Source: an uncultured Alistipes sp. | GTDB lineage: Bacteria; Bacteroidota; Bacteroidia; Bacteroidales; Rikenellaceae | Direction: 5' to 3' | Assembly: GCA_947178025.1 (NCBI GenBank) | Contig: CAMWWU010000005.1 | Coordinates: 1 to 33,019, forward strand | Length of the DNA: 33,019 bases | Part shown: piece after piece, positions 24,123 to 32,394 of the stretch | How positions within the stretch are numbered: the first letter of the stretch is position 1 | How the letters are laid out: each line of letters opens with the position of its first letter | The notes under the pieces: generated by a model | The model's database searches: none | What the model was told of the DNA's origin: nothing | The model's input: only the letters and a program-made list of their open reading frames with translations | Translations under genes and position numbers: made by a program

Positions 24123-25052
24123 ATGGCAAGCATCACCATTTCGGTCATCATCCCCCTCTACAACAAACAGCGCGAGATCGAAGGCACGATCCGCTCGGTC
24201 CTGGCCCAAACGCGGCAGCCCGACGAGATCGTCGTCGTGGACGACGGTTCGACCGACCGCAGCGCCGAAATCGTGCGTGCGATCGGCTCGCCGCTCGTGC
24301 GGCTCGTGCCGCAGGCCAATGCCGGAGAGTGCGCGGCCCGCAACCGCGCCATCGCCGAAGCCCGGGGCGAATACATCGCCCTGCTCGATGCCGACGACGA
24401 GTGGGAACCCGGATTCCTCGCCGAAATCGAGGCGCTGATCGGGGAGTTCCCCGGCTGCGGCGTCTACTGCACGGGCTTCACCGTCATAAGCCGCGAAGGT
24501 GCTTTCCGGGCCCGGGGGCTCGACCGACGGGGCGTGGTCGACAACTTCTTCCGCGACTCGGCCCACCGCTACATCGCCATTCCCTCGGCCAGCTGCATCC
24601 CCCGCAGCGTCTTCGACACCGTGGGCGGCTTTCCCGAAGGGATGAAGATCGCCGGCGACCTCTACATGTGGATCAAGATCGCCCGCCGCTACCCGGTCTG
24701 CTACTCGCCCGCACCGCTCGTGCGCTACTCGAAAGTGGCCTCGAACCGCTCGGCGTCGATCTACACCCCCGAACGGACAGCCTACTCGTTCGAGGAGCTC
24801 TACGACCCCGACGCGCCGATCGAAGAGCGCGAATTCGTCGCCCGCGCCGCTCTGGGCAAAGCCCTGATCCAGTGCGTCAAGGGCGGCACCGAAGAGGCCG
24901 CACGCGCCGCCCGGCTCTTCGGCTACACGGCCACCTACCGCCGCACCTTGCACAAGGTCCGCGTACTCAACGCCCTGCCCGTCCGCTGGCGCGCCCCGCT
25001 GCTGGGTCTCTACGACGCCCTGGCGTGGCGACTGGCCCGCAAGGGTCTCTGA
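24123..25052 (+). CDS. Family 2 glycosyltransferase
   Basis: A 309-residue GT-A fold transferase from the ATG at 24123. The N-terminus reads ITISVIIPLYNKQREIEGTI. The nucleotide-sugar site has VVVDDGSTD (Asp40-Asp41) and the metal-binding DAD at 89-91 (LLDADDEW). Residues about 150-200 hold the acceptor region (IPSASCIPRSVFDTVGGFPE, then GDLYMWIKIARRYP), which resembles the GT2 EDxxxW-type motif with G-D in place of E-D. It should add a sugar to a surface polysaccharide or glycoconjugate at the cytoplasmic face. It is divergent from the MptE-like gene and not part of a larger visible glycan cluster. Confidence 0.9.
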   Translation: MASITISVIIPLYNKQREIEGTIRSVLAQTRQPDEIVVVDDGSTDRSAEIVRAIGSPLVRLVPQANAGECAARNRAIAEARGEYIALLDADDEWEPGFLAEIEALIGEFPGCGVYCTGFTVISREGAFRARGLDRRGVVDNFFRDSAHRYIAIPSASCIPRSVFDTVGGFPEGMKIAGDLYMWIKIARRYPVCYSPAPLVRYSKVASNRSASIYTPERTAYSFEELYDPDAPIEEREFVARAALGKALIQCVKGGTEEAARAARLFGYTATYRRTLHKVRVLNALPVRWRAPLLGLYDALAWRLARKGL

Positions 25053-25130
25053 AAAAACCGTTCGACGAATACGGCGGCCATCCCCCCTCCGAGGGACCGC
25101 CCCGCACACCGTCTGCCTTCACACAGTTCG

Positions 25131-25186
25131 CCGCGAACCCGCCCGGGACACACAGGAGCACATGCTCCGCCCGGGCCGGTTCGCGG
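25131..25186. terminator. Long hairpin between convergent GT2 and sulfatase genes
   Basis: Two 17-nt arms (25131-25147 and 25170-25186) pair with a single C-C mismatch: CCGCGAACCCGCCCGGG and CCCGGGCCGGTTCGCGG. The 22-nt loop has its own small stem GGAGC/GCTCC (25155-25159, 25164-25168). It probably acts as a bidirectional terminator, although neither strand has a long U-run after it. Confidence 0.6.
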
Positions 25187-25209
25187 CTTCGCTGTCCGCT
25201 ATCGGCTAT

Positions 25210-26682
25210 TTATCGGCACTCGACCGCATCCACCGCTCCGAACGGGAAGAGCTCGCAGGGCGTGCGGGCCTCGCGCATGAGCTGTTTCATGCGGGCCACG
25301 ACCTCGGGATGCTGCTCCGCCACGTCGTGCTGCTCGGCGGGATCGTCGGCCAGGTTGTAGAGTTCGATCGGCCCGTCGGGATCGGCGAGCACCTGCAAAC
25401 GCACGGCTTTCCAGTCGCCCTCGCGGGCCGCGATCTTACCGCCGTCCTCGTGGAACTCCCAGTAGAGATAGGGATGCTCCTTGGGCGTGCCGTCGTTCAG
25501 CCACTCGGGGAGCATCGAAATTCCGTCCACGGCGACCGGCAGCTCGACGCCCGTCATCTCGGCGAACGTGGGCAGCACGTCCCAGAAGGTCGAAATCCGG
25601 TCCGAACGGCTGCCGGCCTCCACCGTTCCGGGGCACGAGACGATCATCGGCACGCGCACACCGCCCTCGTAGAGATCGCGCTTGCGACCGCGGAACGGAC
25701 CGCTGCTGCCGAAAAATTCGGGATCGGCGCCGCCCTCGCGGTGCGGACCGTTGTCGCTCGTGAAGATCAGAATCGTCCGCTCGCGGATGCCGAGGCTGTC
25801 GATCAGCGCCATGACATCGCCGACGTACTTGTCCATGCGCGACACCGTGGCGGCGAACGCCGCACGCGGCTCGGGCTGCGAGCAGTACTTGTGACGGCTC
25901 CGCTGCTCGGGCGTGTAGTCGCCCACGTGCTTGGGGTTGACCCAGGGAGTCTCCTCGAAGCGGCCGCGGTACTTCTCCATCAGCTCGTCTTCGGGCGGCA
26001 TCAGCTCGGCATGCGGCAGGATGTAGGGCAGGAATGCGAAGAACTTCCCGGAGGCGTTGGCCCGAATGAAGTCGAGGGCCTGGCGATGGATCACGTCGGG
26101 AGCGTACTGCGCCCGGTTCACCAGGTCGTTGCCTTCGAGCCACACCGTATCGCGGTTATGCCACAGATACTCCTGATAGTACTTGTGGGCGAGCGCCTGG
26201 CAGTTGTAACCGAAAAACTCGTCGAAATGCTCCGTGGGGTCGCCCTCCGAGCCGGGGGCCCCGAGGCCCCACTTGCCGAAAGCGCCCGTCGCGTAGCCCG
26301 CCGAACGGAACATCCGGCCCAGCGAATAGGTCCCCTCGGGCAGTGCAGCCTGCCCTTCGGCTCCCGTTCCGCGGCCCACGCCGCCCCGGTTGGCACGCAC
26401 GGGCGCATGTCCCGTGTGCAGTCCCGTCATCAGCACCGCACGCGAGGGGGCGCTGACCGAACTGCCGGAGTAGTGGTGCGTGCAGAGCAAACCCTCGCCC
26501 GCCAGCCGGTCGATGTTGGGCGTTTCGAACTTCTGCTGGCCGTAGCAGCCCAGATCGCCGTAACCCAAATCGTCGGCCAGGATGTAGATGACGTTGAAAT
26601 CCTGAATCCGGTCGCGGGGCGACGAACACCCCGCAGCGAGCGACCCGAGGGCCAGCGCCGCCAACATTTTTTTGTTTTCCAT
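25210..26682 (-). CDS. Lipoprotein arylsulfatase, Ser-type
   Basis: A 490-residue sulfatase. The N-terminus is a lipoprotein signal with the lipobox AAGC at Cys19. The catalytic domain follows: NVIYILADDLGYGDLGCYG (metal Asp37-Asp38) and the activation motif S77-A-P-S-R81 then AVLMTGLHTGH. Further motifs are GKWGLG, YILPHAELMPPEDEL and IFTSDNGPHREGG. The Ser77 form needs a radical-SAM sulfatase-maturating enzyme. No gene for one is in the window. It should remove sulfate from a glycan at the cell surface or in the periplasm. It is a single gene with a minus-strand promoter-like TATCTTTA at 26726-26719. The substrate is not evident. It differs clearly from the sulfatase at the left edge. Confidence 0.94.
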   Translation of the reverse strand: MENKKMLAALALGSLAAGCSSPRDRIQDFNVIYILADDLGYGDLGCYGQQKFETPNIDRLAGEGLLCTHHYSGSSVSAPSRAVLMTGLHTGHAPVRANRGGVGRGTGAEGQAALPEGTYSLGRMFRSAGYATGAFGKWGLGAPGSEGDPTEHFDEFFGYNCQALAHKYYQEYLWHNRDTVWLEGNDLVNRAQYAPDVIHRQALDFIRANASGKFFAFLPYILPHAELMPPEDELMEKYRGRFEETPWVNPKHVGDYTPEQRSRHKYCSQPEPRAAFAATVSRMDKYVGDVMALIDSLGIRERTILIFTSDNGPHREGGADPEFFGSSGPFRGRKRDLYEGGVRVPMIVSCPGTVEAGSRSDRISTFWDVLPTFAEMTGVELPVAVDGISMLPEWLNDGTPKEHPYLYWEFHEDGGKIAAREGDWKAVRLQVLADPDGPIELYNLADDPAEQHDVAEQHPEVVARMKQLMREARTPCELFPFGAVDAVECR

Positions 26683-26718
26683 AATGATTTAATTTTTAAG
26701 GGATGGTTTTTGATGCTC

Positions 26719-26726
26719 TAAAGATA
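26719..26726 (-). promoter_or_regulatory. -7-like element of the arylsulfatase gene
   Basis: Reads TATCTTTA on the minus strand, one base from TAnnTTTG, 36 bp upstream of the ATG at 26682. The region between is AT-rich. Confidence 0.4.
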
Positions 26727-26786
26727 GCGATTTTTTTCGAAAAAACCGATCTTCATGCCCCGCACGGCAAATTGGAAATAAAATCG

Positions 26787-26794
26787 TATCTTTG
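26787..26794 (+). promoter_or_regulatory. -7 promoter element of the ABM-family gene
   Basis: TATCTTTG, an exact match, 24 bp before the ATG at 26819. It contains the TTG at 26792, which therefore cannot be the start. Confidence 0.6.
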
Positions 26795-26818
26795 AAGTCC
26801 GAAAAACACGAAATAACC

Positions 26819-27094
26819 ATGATCCGACTCAATGTCTTCATCCGCACCACGGAATCCGCCCGCGCGGAACTCATCGAAACGGCGAAAGAGCTGGTCGCCG
26901 CCTCGCTCGCCGACGACGGCTGCGTAGCCTACGACCTGTTCCCGAGCGCCACGCGCCCCGAGGTCCTGATGATCTGCGAAACGTGGCGCGACGCCGCGTC
27001 CCTCAGCGCGCACGAGCGAAGCGCCCACTTCACCGCCCTCGTTCCGCGCATGCAACGGCTCGGCGAACTGAAGATCGAACGATTCGACTTCTAA
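26819..27094 (+). CDS. Small antibiotic biosynthesis monooxygenase (ABM)-fold protein
   Basis: A 91-residue dimeric alpha/beta-barrel protein. The pattern MIRLNVFIRTTESARAELIE, then DDGCVAYDLF, MICETWRDAASLSAHERSAHF and a terminal ELKIERFDF matches the YgiN/ABM family. Members include quinol monooxygenases and many proteins of unknown role in redox or small-molecule handling. There is no signal peptide. It lies 47 bp before rarA and may share its transcript. The specific activity cannot be read from the sequence. Confidence 0.8.
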   Translation: MIRLNVFIRTTESARAELIETAKELVAASLADDGCVAYDLFPSATRPEVLMICETWRDAASLSAHERSAHFTALVPRMQRLGELKIERFDF

Positions 27095-27141
27095 CCGACC
27101 CGCCGCCCCCTCTTCAACCGCTAATTCTCAAATTTCCCGGT

Positions 27142-28410
27142 ATGGCTCCGTTAGCCGAACGTCTGCGCCCGAAAACGATCGACGAATACATCGGTCAGGA
27201 ACACCTCGTGGGGGAGAACGGCGTATTCCGCAAGTTCTTCGAAACGGGCAACATCCCCTCGTTCATCCTCTGGGGACCTCCGGGCGTGGGCAAAACCACG
27301 CTCGCGAAGATCGTTGCCACGCAGTCGGGACGTCCGATGTTCACCCTCTCGGCCGTGACGTCGGGCGTGAAGGACGTACGCGAGGTGATCGAGAGCGCCC
27401 GCAAGCAGCAGTTCTTCGACCGCAAGCCGCCCTTCCTGTTCATCGACGAGATCCACCGCTTCAACAAGTCGCAGCAGGATTCGCTCCTGGGAGCCGTCGA
27501 GCAGGGCATCGTGACGCTCATCGGCGCCACGACCGAAAACCCCTCCTTCGAGGTGATCTCGCCGCTCCTGAGCCGCTGCCAGGTCTACATCCTGCGTCCG
27601 ATGGAGGAGCCGGCGCTCCGCACGCTCCTCGACCGGGCGCTGACGACCGACACGGAGCTGCGCGAGCGCGACATCGAGGTCGTCGAAACCGCCGCGCTCT
27701 TCCGCCTCTCGGGCGGCGACGCGCGCAAACTGCTCAACATCCTCGACATCATCGTCGGCGCCTCCGACGGCAAGGTGACGATCACGGACAAGTACGTCAC
27801 CGACTGCCTCCAGGAGAACATCGCCCTCTACGACAAGAACGGCGAGCAGCACTACGACGTCATTTCGGCCTTCATCAAGTCGGTGCGGGGCAGCGATCCC
27901 AACGCCGCCGTCTACTACCTGGCGCGGATGCTGGCCGGCGGCGAGGAGCCGCGGTTCATCGCCCGGCGGCTGGTGATCCTCGCCTCGGAGGACATCGGAC
28001 TGGCCAACCCCAACGCGCTGCTGCTGGCCAACGCCTGCTTCGACACGGTGCACAAGATCGGTATGCCCGAGGCGCGCATCACGCTGGCCGAGGCGACGAT
28101 CTATCTGGCCACCAGTCCCAAGAGCAATTCGGCCTACACGGCCATCAACAAAGCCCTGGCTCAGGTCGAGCGCGACACCACCAACCGCCCCGTTCCGCTG
28201 CACCTGCGCAATGCCCCCACGCGGCTGATGGACCGCGCGGGCTACGGCAAGGGCTACAAATACGCCCACGACTACGAGGGGCACTTCGCCGACCTGGAGT
28301 TCCTGCCCGAGGGGCTTTCGGGCACGCGCTTCTACGAGCCCGACACCCAGAACGCCGCCGAAGCGAAGATCGCCGAACGGATCCGGACGCTCTGGAAAGG
28401 CAAATACTGA
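27142..28410 (+). CDS. rarA: Replication-associated recombination protein A (MgsA/RarA)
   Basis: A 422-residue AAA+ ATPase that acts at stalled replication forks and single-strand gaps. It opens with the family signature LAERLRPKTIDEYIGQEHLV. Walker A GPPGVGKT is at 45-52, Walker B FLFIDEIH at 98-105, sensor 1 GATTENPS at 128-135, and an SGGDARK sensor-2 region follows. The C-terminal tetramerisation domain has HYDVISAFIKSVRGSDPNAA and ASEDIGLANPNALLLA. Length is typical (about 420-450). The ATG at 27142 is chosen because the conserved N-terminus begins there. Confidence 0.96.
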   Translation: MAPLAERLRPKTIDEYIGQEHLVGENGVFRKFFETGNIPSFILWGPPGVGKTTLAKIVATQSGRPMFTLSAVTSGVKDVREVIESARKQQFFDRKPPFLFIDEIHRFNKSQQDSLLGAVEQGIVTLIGATTENPSFEVISPLLSRCQVYILRPMEEPALRTLLDRALTTDTELRERDIEVVETAALFRLSGGDARKLLNILDIIVGASDGKVTITDKYVTDCLQENIALYDKNGEQHYDVISAFIKSVRGSDPNAAVYYLARMLAGGEEPRFIARRLVILASEDIGLANPNALLLANACFDTVHKIGMPEARITLAEATIYLATSPKSNSAYTAINKALAQVERDTTNRPVPLHLRNAPTRLMDRAGYGKGYKYAHDYEGHFADLEFLPEGLSGTRFYEPDTQNAAEAKIAERIRTLWKGKY

Positions 28411-28501
28411 CCCGTCCGCTCCTGCGGAAAACCGTTCCGTACACCCGGACGAAATGCGACATATTCACGGCCCGGGATGCTTATTTTCTCCGATAAATGA
28501 T

Positions 28502-28509
28502 TAAATTTG
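28502..28509 (+). promoter_or_regulatory. -7 promoter element of the ECF sigma gene
   Basis: TAAATTTG, an exact TAnnTTTG match, 19 bp before the ATG at 28529. No exact -33 TTTG is present. Confidence 0.5.
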
Positions 28510-28528
28510 TCGAACGGAACAGCGCATC

Positions 28529-29095
28529 ATGAAGTCCGAACGGAAAATAGAGACGACCGAGTCCGAAGTCTTCGTTTTCAATCGCATCTACCGGCAGCAT
28601 GTCGGCGGACTTACCCGATATGCCTGCAAGTTCGTGTCGCGGGAGGAGGCCGCCGACATCGTGCACGACGTCTTCGCTACCCTGTGGCGGCAGCGGCGGT
28701 TCGACATTCCGTCCGACGAAGTGCGCTTCTACCTCTACCGCTGCGTGCTGAACGCCTGCAAGAACCGGCTGAAACACCTGCTGCGCACCAATGCGTTCCG
28801 CAACCGGGACGTCACCGAACTGCAACTCGCCGAGATCGACTTCCTGGAGGCCGACATCGCGGCCGCTTCCGACGAATACATGCTCAACAAGGTCTACCGA
28901 AGCCTCGACCTGCTGCCGCCGAAGTGCCGCGAGATCTTCGAAAAGGCCTATCTGCACCAGCAGAAGAGCAGCCAGATCGCCGCAGAGATGCAGCTCTCCC
29001 GCCGCACGGTCGAAGCGCAGCTCTACAAGGCGCTCCGGCTGCTGCGCAACGCCCTGCTCTCGCTGCTGTGGGGCCTCGACACCCTCTTGGGCTGA
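28529..29095 (+). CDS. ECF-type RNA polymerase sigma factor
   Basis: A 188-residue sigma-70 family protein. Region 2 covers about residues 15-85 (FNRIYRQHVGGLTRYACKFV, then ADIVHDVFATLWRQR), with the core-binding and -10 recognition helices. Region 4 covers about residues 125-180 (LDLLPPKCREIFEKAYLHQQ, then KSSQIAAEMQLSRRTVEAQL) and contains the -35-binding helix-turn-helix. Length is typical of Bacteroidota ECF sigmas. There is no FecR-like anti-sigma gene or SusC/TonB gene next to it, which is unusual for this class. The next gene, 126 bp downstream, encodes a large secreted protein that may be its target. Confidence 0.93.
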   Translation: MKSERKIETTESEVFVFNRIYRQHVGGLTRYACKFVSREEAADIVHDVFATLWRQRRFDIPSDEVRFYLYRCVLNACKNRLKHLLRTNAFRNRDVTELQLAEIDFLEADIAAASDEYMLNKVYRSLDLLPPKCREIFEKAYLHQQKSSQIAAEMQLSRRTVEAQLYKALRLLRNALLSLLWGLDTLLG

Positions 29096-29221
29096 CGCCG
29101 ACGCGCCGCGACGGATCGCGACCGTGTTTTTTTCACCCTGTCGTAAGTAATTCGGGCCGTTCGGTTGTTTTTCCGATGAACTGCCGAGCACCGAAACCCG
29201 CCGGCACAATCCACAAAAAAA

Positions 29222-32200
29222 ATGAAGAAAGCACTGTTGTTCCTCGCTCTGCTCCTGCCCGCGACGCTCCGGGCCCAACTCCAGCAACACGATCGGCAAA
29301 CCCTCTTCGACACCCCCGACGACCGGCCGCTGACACTCACCCCCGGCGAGTCGTTCTCGGCCGAAGTCCGCTTCGGCGAGGAGCGGGTTCCGGTCCGCCG
29401 CAGCCTGCGCATCGTCGGCGGCACGCGAATGCCCGCTCCCTTCGAGGCCCGCGGCGAAACCCGCTTCCGGCAGTGGGAGTCCCGCATCGACGACCTGCTC
29501 GACTCCGTGCACGTCTCGACCGGCCCCTACTCGCTCTACTTCGAGGGCGCGGGCGAGGCGTTCGAACGGAGGGCCTACAACCGCATCGGCGGCGAGCGGC
29601 TGCGCCCCGGCCGCATGACCATCTCGGTCGACCTCAGACAGGAGGAGCTCTCCGGTCCGGAGGGCTCGTTCGGCATCGAGATCGAGGTCTTCCTCCGGCG
29701 TGCGGACCGCCACCCGGACGAGATCTTCTACGCCCCCGACACGACCCTGCACCTGCCCTTCCCGGCCGGAAGCTCCGACTTCCGCACCCTCACCCGGGAT
29801 TTCGAGCTGCCCGAAGGGGTGGGTGCCCTGCTGCTCAAGGTGGGCGGCGAGGGCTTCGGCGGCCGAGCCTGGGTCGACGGCCTCTCCGTGACCCAGCCGG
29901 GACAGGCTCCCCTCCTCCTGCCGTTCGTTCCCCACGACCGGCGCCCCGACACGCGCAACTACTGGGTCGGCATCAACCTGACCACCCGCAACTGGCCGCT
30001 GTGGCGGCTCGATATCGACGGCCGCACCCTCCTGCGCCGCCGCCTCTTCGACCGCGCCTCGAACGTCGCCGATCTGTTCGTCGACCTCCCCGACACGCTG
30101 CACGGCACCCGCCGGCTGACCCTGACGCTCGAAGCTGAGCCCGGCAAGGCGGCCTTCCCCTACGACGTGCGGCGCATCCAGCTGCTCACCGAATCGCGGC
30201 GCGACTTCGAGCTCGTCGCCGTACCGGCCTACCCCGCCGTCGGCGACACCGCGGCCCTGCTCCTCGAAATCAACCGTCCGGGGCTTGCGCTCGACCTCGA
30301 TGCCGGCCCCGAGGTGCGGCTGCTGCACCGGCACGTCGCCGCCGACAGCACCGGGCTGCTCGCCGTGCCGTTCGAAGTGCTCGCTCCGGGGCGCGACATC
30401 CCCATCCGCGTGCAGGCTGCGGATGAAAGCCGCACGGGCCGCATCGTCCAAAGCATCGTGAAGTCCCGCGACGGCGTATACCTCTCGTCGGGCGACGAGA
30501 TCTACCTCGACAAGACGGTCGGCGGGCTCTACGACCGCTTCTTCAAGTGGTACGTCGGCAGCCGCATCGGCAACTGGTACCAGTTCCGCCCTTCGTTCCA
30601 ATGGAGCGGCGTGCGCGAAACCTCGCACGAGTTCCTGCACCGCTACCTGCCGCTGCTCGAAGCGCTGCGCATGCCCTACGCCTGGCAGGTCGAGGGCCGC
30701 ACGCTCGCCGCATCGCGCATCAACCCTGCGCTCGAAGCCCTCGCAGGGCCGATGTTCCGGGGCAAGCAGGCCCACGAGAACGACGGCTGCTTCTACTACT
30801 GGCAGCACTTCCCGCACGACGGTCTCTGCTCCGACATGTGCGCCCGCACACGGCCCTACGGCGGCATCTTCGCCAAGCACCCGCCGATCTACACCGACCA
30901 CGGCACCTTCATCCACTACGACCCTTACGCCGTGACCGACATGGCCGACGGTGCCGGGCGCTACGTCCGCAGCCTGGCCGCAGCCCGGGGCGAGAGCACC
31001 CGCCACACGGGCCCCTCGACCACCTTCCGCTACCTCTACCAAGCCGGCTACGAATGGCTCGGCGCCGAACAGATGTACGGTCCCGAGGAGACGATCCTCT
31101 CGGCGCTGCGGGGCGCCTCGCGGGCCTACGGCAAACGGGAGTTCGGCACGCTGCACGCCATGCAGTGGGGATCGTTCCCCTTCACCGACCCGGCGCACGC
31201 CGAGCGTTTCTTCCTCTCGCTGGCCGTCGCCTACATCCACGGGGCGAGCCACATCAACACCGAGGAGGGGCTCTGGACCGACGAATACGCCAACGACCGC
31301 TACACCGAGGCCGGACAGACCCACCTGCGGGCCCAGCACCTCGTGCTGGACTTCGCCGAAACCCACACCCGCCGCGGCACCATGCGCCCCCGCATCGCGG
31401 TGCTCCAGGGACGCAACGACGCTTGGAAATGCTTCGGTCGCACCCCGCTCTGGTCGCAGGAGGGCCAGAAGTGGCGCTTCGACACCGCCTGCGAGAGTTT
31501 CGACCTGCTCGGGCTCTTCTACCCGGAGCATACCTTCGACTTCTCCGGCCCCTCGGGGTGGTTCACCTCCACGCCCTACGGCCCCGTCGACCTGCTCCCC
31601 GTCGAGGCACCGGACGAAACGCTGGCAGACTACGACTGCCTCGTATTCCTCGGCTGGAACACCTATGACGACGAGGACTTCGCCCAGCTGGAGCGCTTCG
31701 TGCGCGGCGGCGGCACGCTCCTGCTAAGCGCCGCCCACCTCAACGCGGAGCTGCAACCCGACGCCGCCCCGCGCCTGCCGGAGAACCTCCGCCGGCTCCG
31801 CCGCATGCTGGGCAGCCGCTTCACCGACCTCACGGGCCGCCACGACATCCAGCTGGGCCGGGGCCGCATCGTCTACTTCGCCGAACCGCGCTACCCGGCC
31901 GACCCCGCGCTGCGCCCCGCCTACGAGGAGGCGATCCGCGAGGAGGCCGACCGTGCCGTGCGGCGCGAAACGCCGCGGGGATGGATCGCTCCGGCCGAGC
32001 ACATCGGCTTCACGGCCTGGGACGCAGAGGATCGGCGCACGCTCTACGTGCTCAACAACGACTGGTCCGGCACTTCCTCCACGCGGCCGGCCGTGCTGCA
32101 CTTCGGCGGCCGCGAGTTCCCGATCGACATCCCCCGGTGGAGCATCACCGCGATCCACTGCTTCGACGACACGGCCGTTCTCCCCTTGAGCCCCACGGCC

Positions 32201-32335
32201 GACGTGCTGCGACGCCTGCCCGACGGCCGCTTCGAGGTGCAGTGCACCGAGAGCACGCTCGTCCTGCTCTTCCGCAGCGACGGCACCGTCCGGCGGATCG
32301 CCCTCGCGCAACCCGGCATCCATCGCATCGAATAA
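29222..32335 (+). CDS. Large secreted protein, probable glycoside hydrolase with GATase-like domain
   Basis: A 1037-residue exported protein with signal peptide MKKALLFLALLLPATLRAQ. Residues about 35-410 look like beta-sandwich modules. Residues about 415-760 resemble a TIM-barrel enzyme core (YDRFFKWYVGSRIGNWYQF, YLPLLEALRMPYAWQVEGR, then YIHGASHINTEEGLWTDEY with Glu681 and Glu682). Residues about 790-850 read as a glutamine-amidotransferase-like/beta-galactosidase trimerisation type domain (DYDCLVFLGWNTYDDEDF, then FVRGGGTLLLSAAHLNAE). The last 120 residues form another beta-sandwich. The order resembles GH42-like clan A enzymes, but no known GH signature is recognised. A GH assignment is inference. 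A strong terminator follows. It is the longest gene in the window. Confidence 0.75.
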   Translation: MKKALLFLALLLPATLRAQLQQHDRQTLFDTPDDRPLTLTPGESFSAEVRFGEERVPVRRSLRIVGGTRMPAPFEARGETRFRQWESRIDDLLDSVHVSTGPYSLYFEGAGEAFERRAYNRIGGERLRPGRMTISVDLRQEELSGPEGSFGIEIEVFLRRADRHPDEIFYAPDTTLHLPFPAGSSDFRTLTRDFELPEGVGALLLKVGGEGFGGRAWVDGLSVTQPGQAPLLLPFVPHDRRPDTRNYWVGINLTTRNWPLWRLDIDGRTLLRRRLFDRASNVADLFVDLPDTLHGTRRLTLTLEAEPGKAAFPYDVRRIQLLTESRRDFELVAVPAYPAVGDTAALLLEINRPGLALDLDAGPEVRLLHRHVAADSTGLLAVPFEVLAPGRDIPIRVQAADESRTGRIVQSIVKSRDGVYLSSGDEIYLDKTVGGLYDRFFKWYVGSRIGNWYQFRPSFQWSGVRETSHEFLHRYLPLLEALRMPYAWQVEGRTLAASRINPALEALAGPMFRGKQAHENDGCFYYWQHFPHDGLCSDMCARTRPYGGIFAKHPPIYTDHGTFIHYDPYAVTDMADGAGRYVRSLAAARGESTRHTGPSTTFRYLYQAGYEWLGAEQMYGPEETILSALRGASRAYGKREFGTLHAMQWGSFPFTDPAHAERFFLSLAVAYIHGASHINTEEGLWTDEYANDRYTEAGQTHLRAQHLVLDFAETHTRRGTMRPRIAVLQGRNDAWKCFGRTPLWSQEGQKWRFDTACESFDLLGLFYPEHTFDFSGPSGWFTSTPYGPVDLLPVEAPDETLADYDCLVFLGWNTYDDEDFAQLERFVRGGGTLLLSAAHLNAELQPDAAPRLPENLRRLRRMLGSRFTDLTGRHDIQLGRGRIVYFAEPRYPADPALRPAYEEAIREEADRAVRRETPRGWIAPAEHIGFTAWDAEDRRTLYVLNNDWSGTSSTRPAVLHFGGREFPIDIPRWSITAIHCFDDTAVLPLSPTADVLRRLPDGRFEVQCTESTLVLLFRSDGTVRRIALAQPGIHRIE

Positions 32336-32339
32336 CGCA

Positions 32340-32376
32340 GATCGGGCCCGCCTGAAGAGGCGGGCCCGATCGTTTT
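32340..32376. terminator. Terminator between the large secreted protein and GH29 genes
   Basis: A perfect 13-bp stem GATCGGGCCCGCC/GGCGGGCCCGATC (32340-32352, 32359-32371) with a 6-nt loop TGAAGA is followed by GTTTTC. It is placed between convergent genes and may serve both. Confidence 0.85.
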
Positions 32377-32394
32377 CGGTTCCGGCGCGTACCG

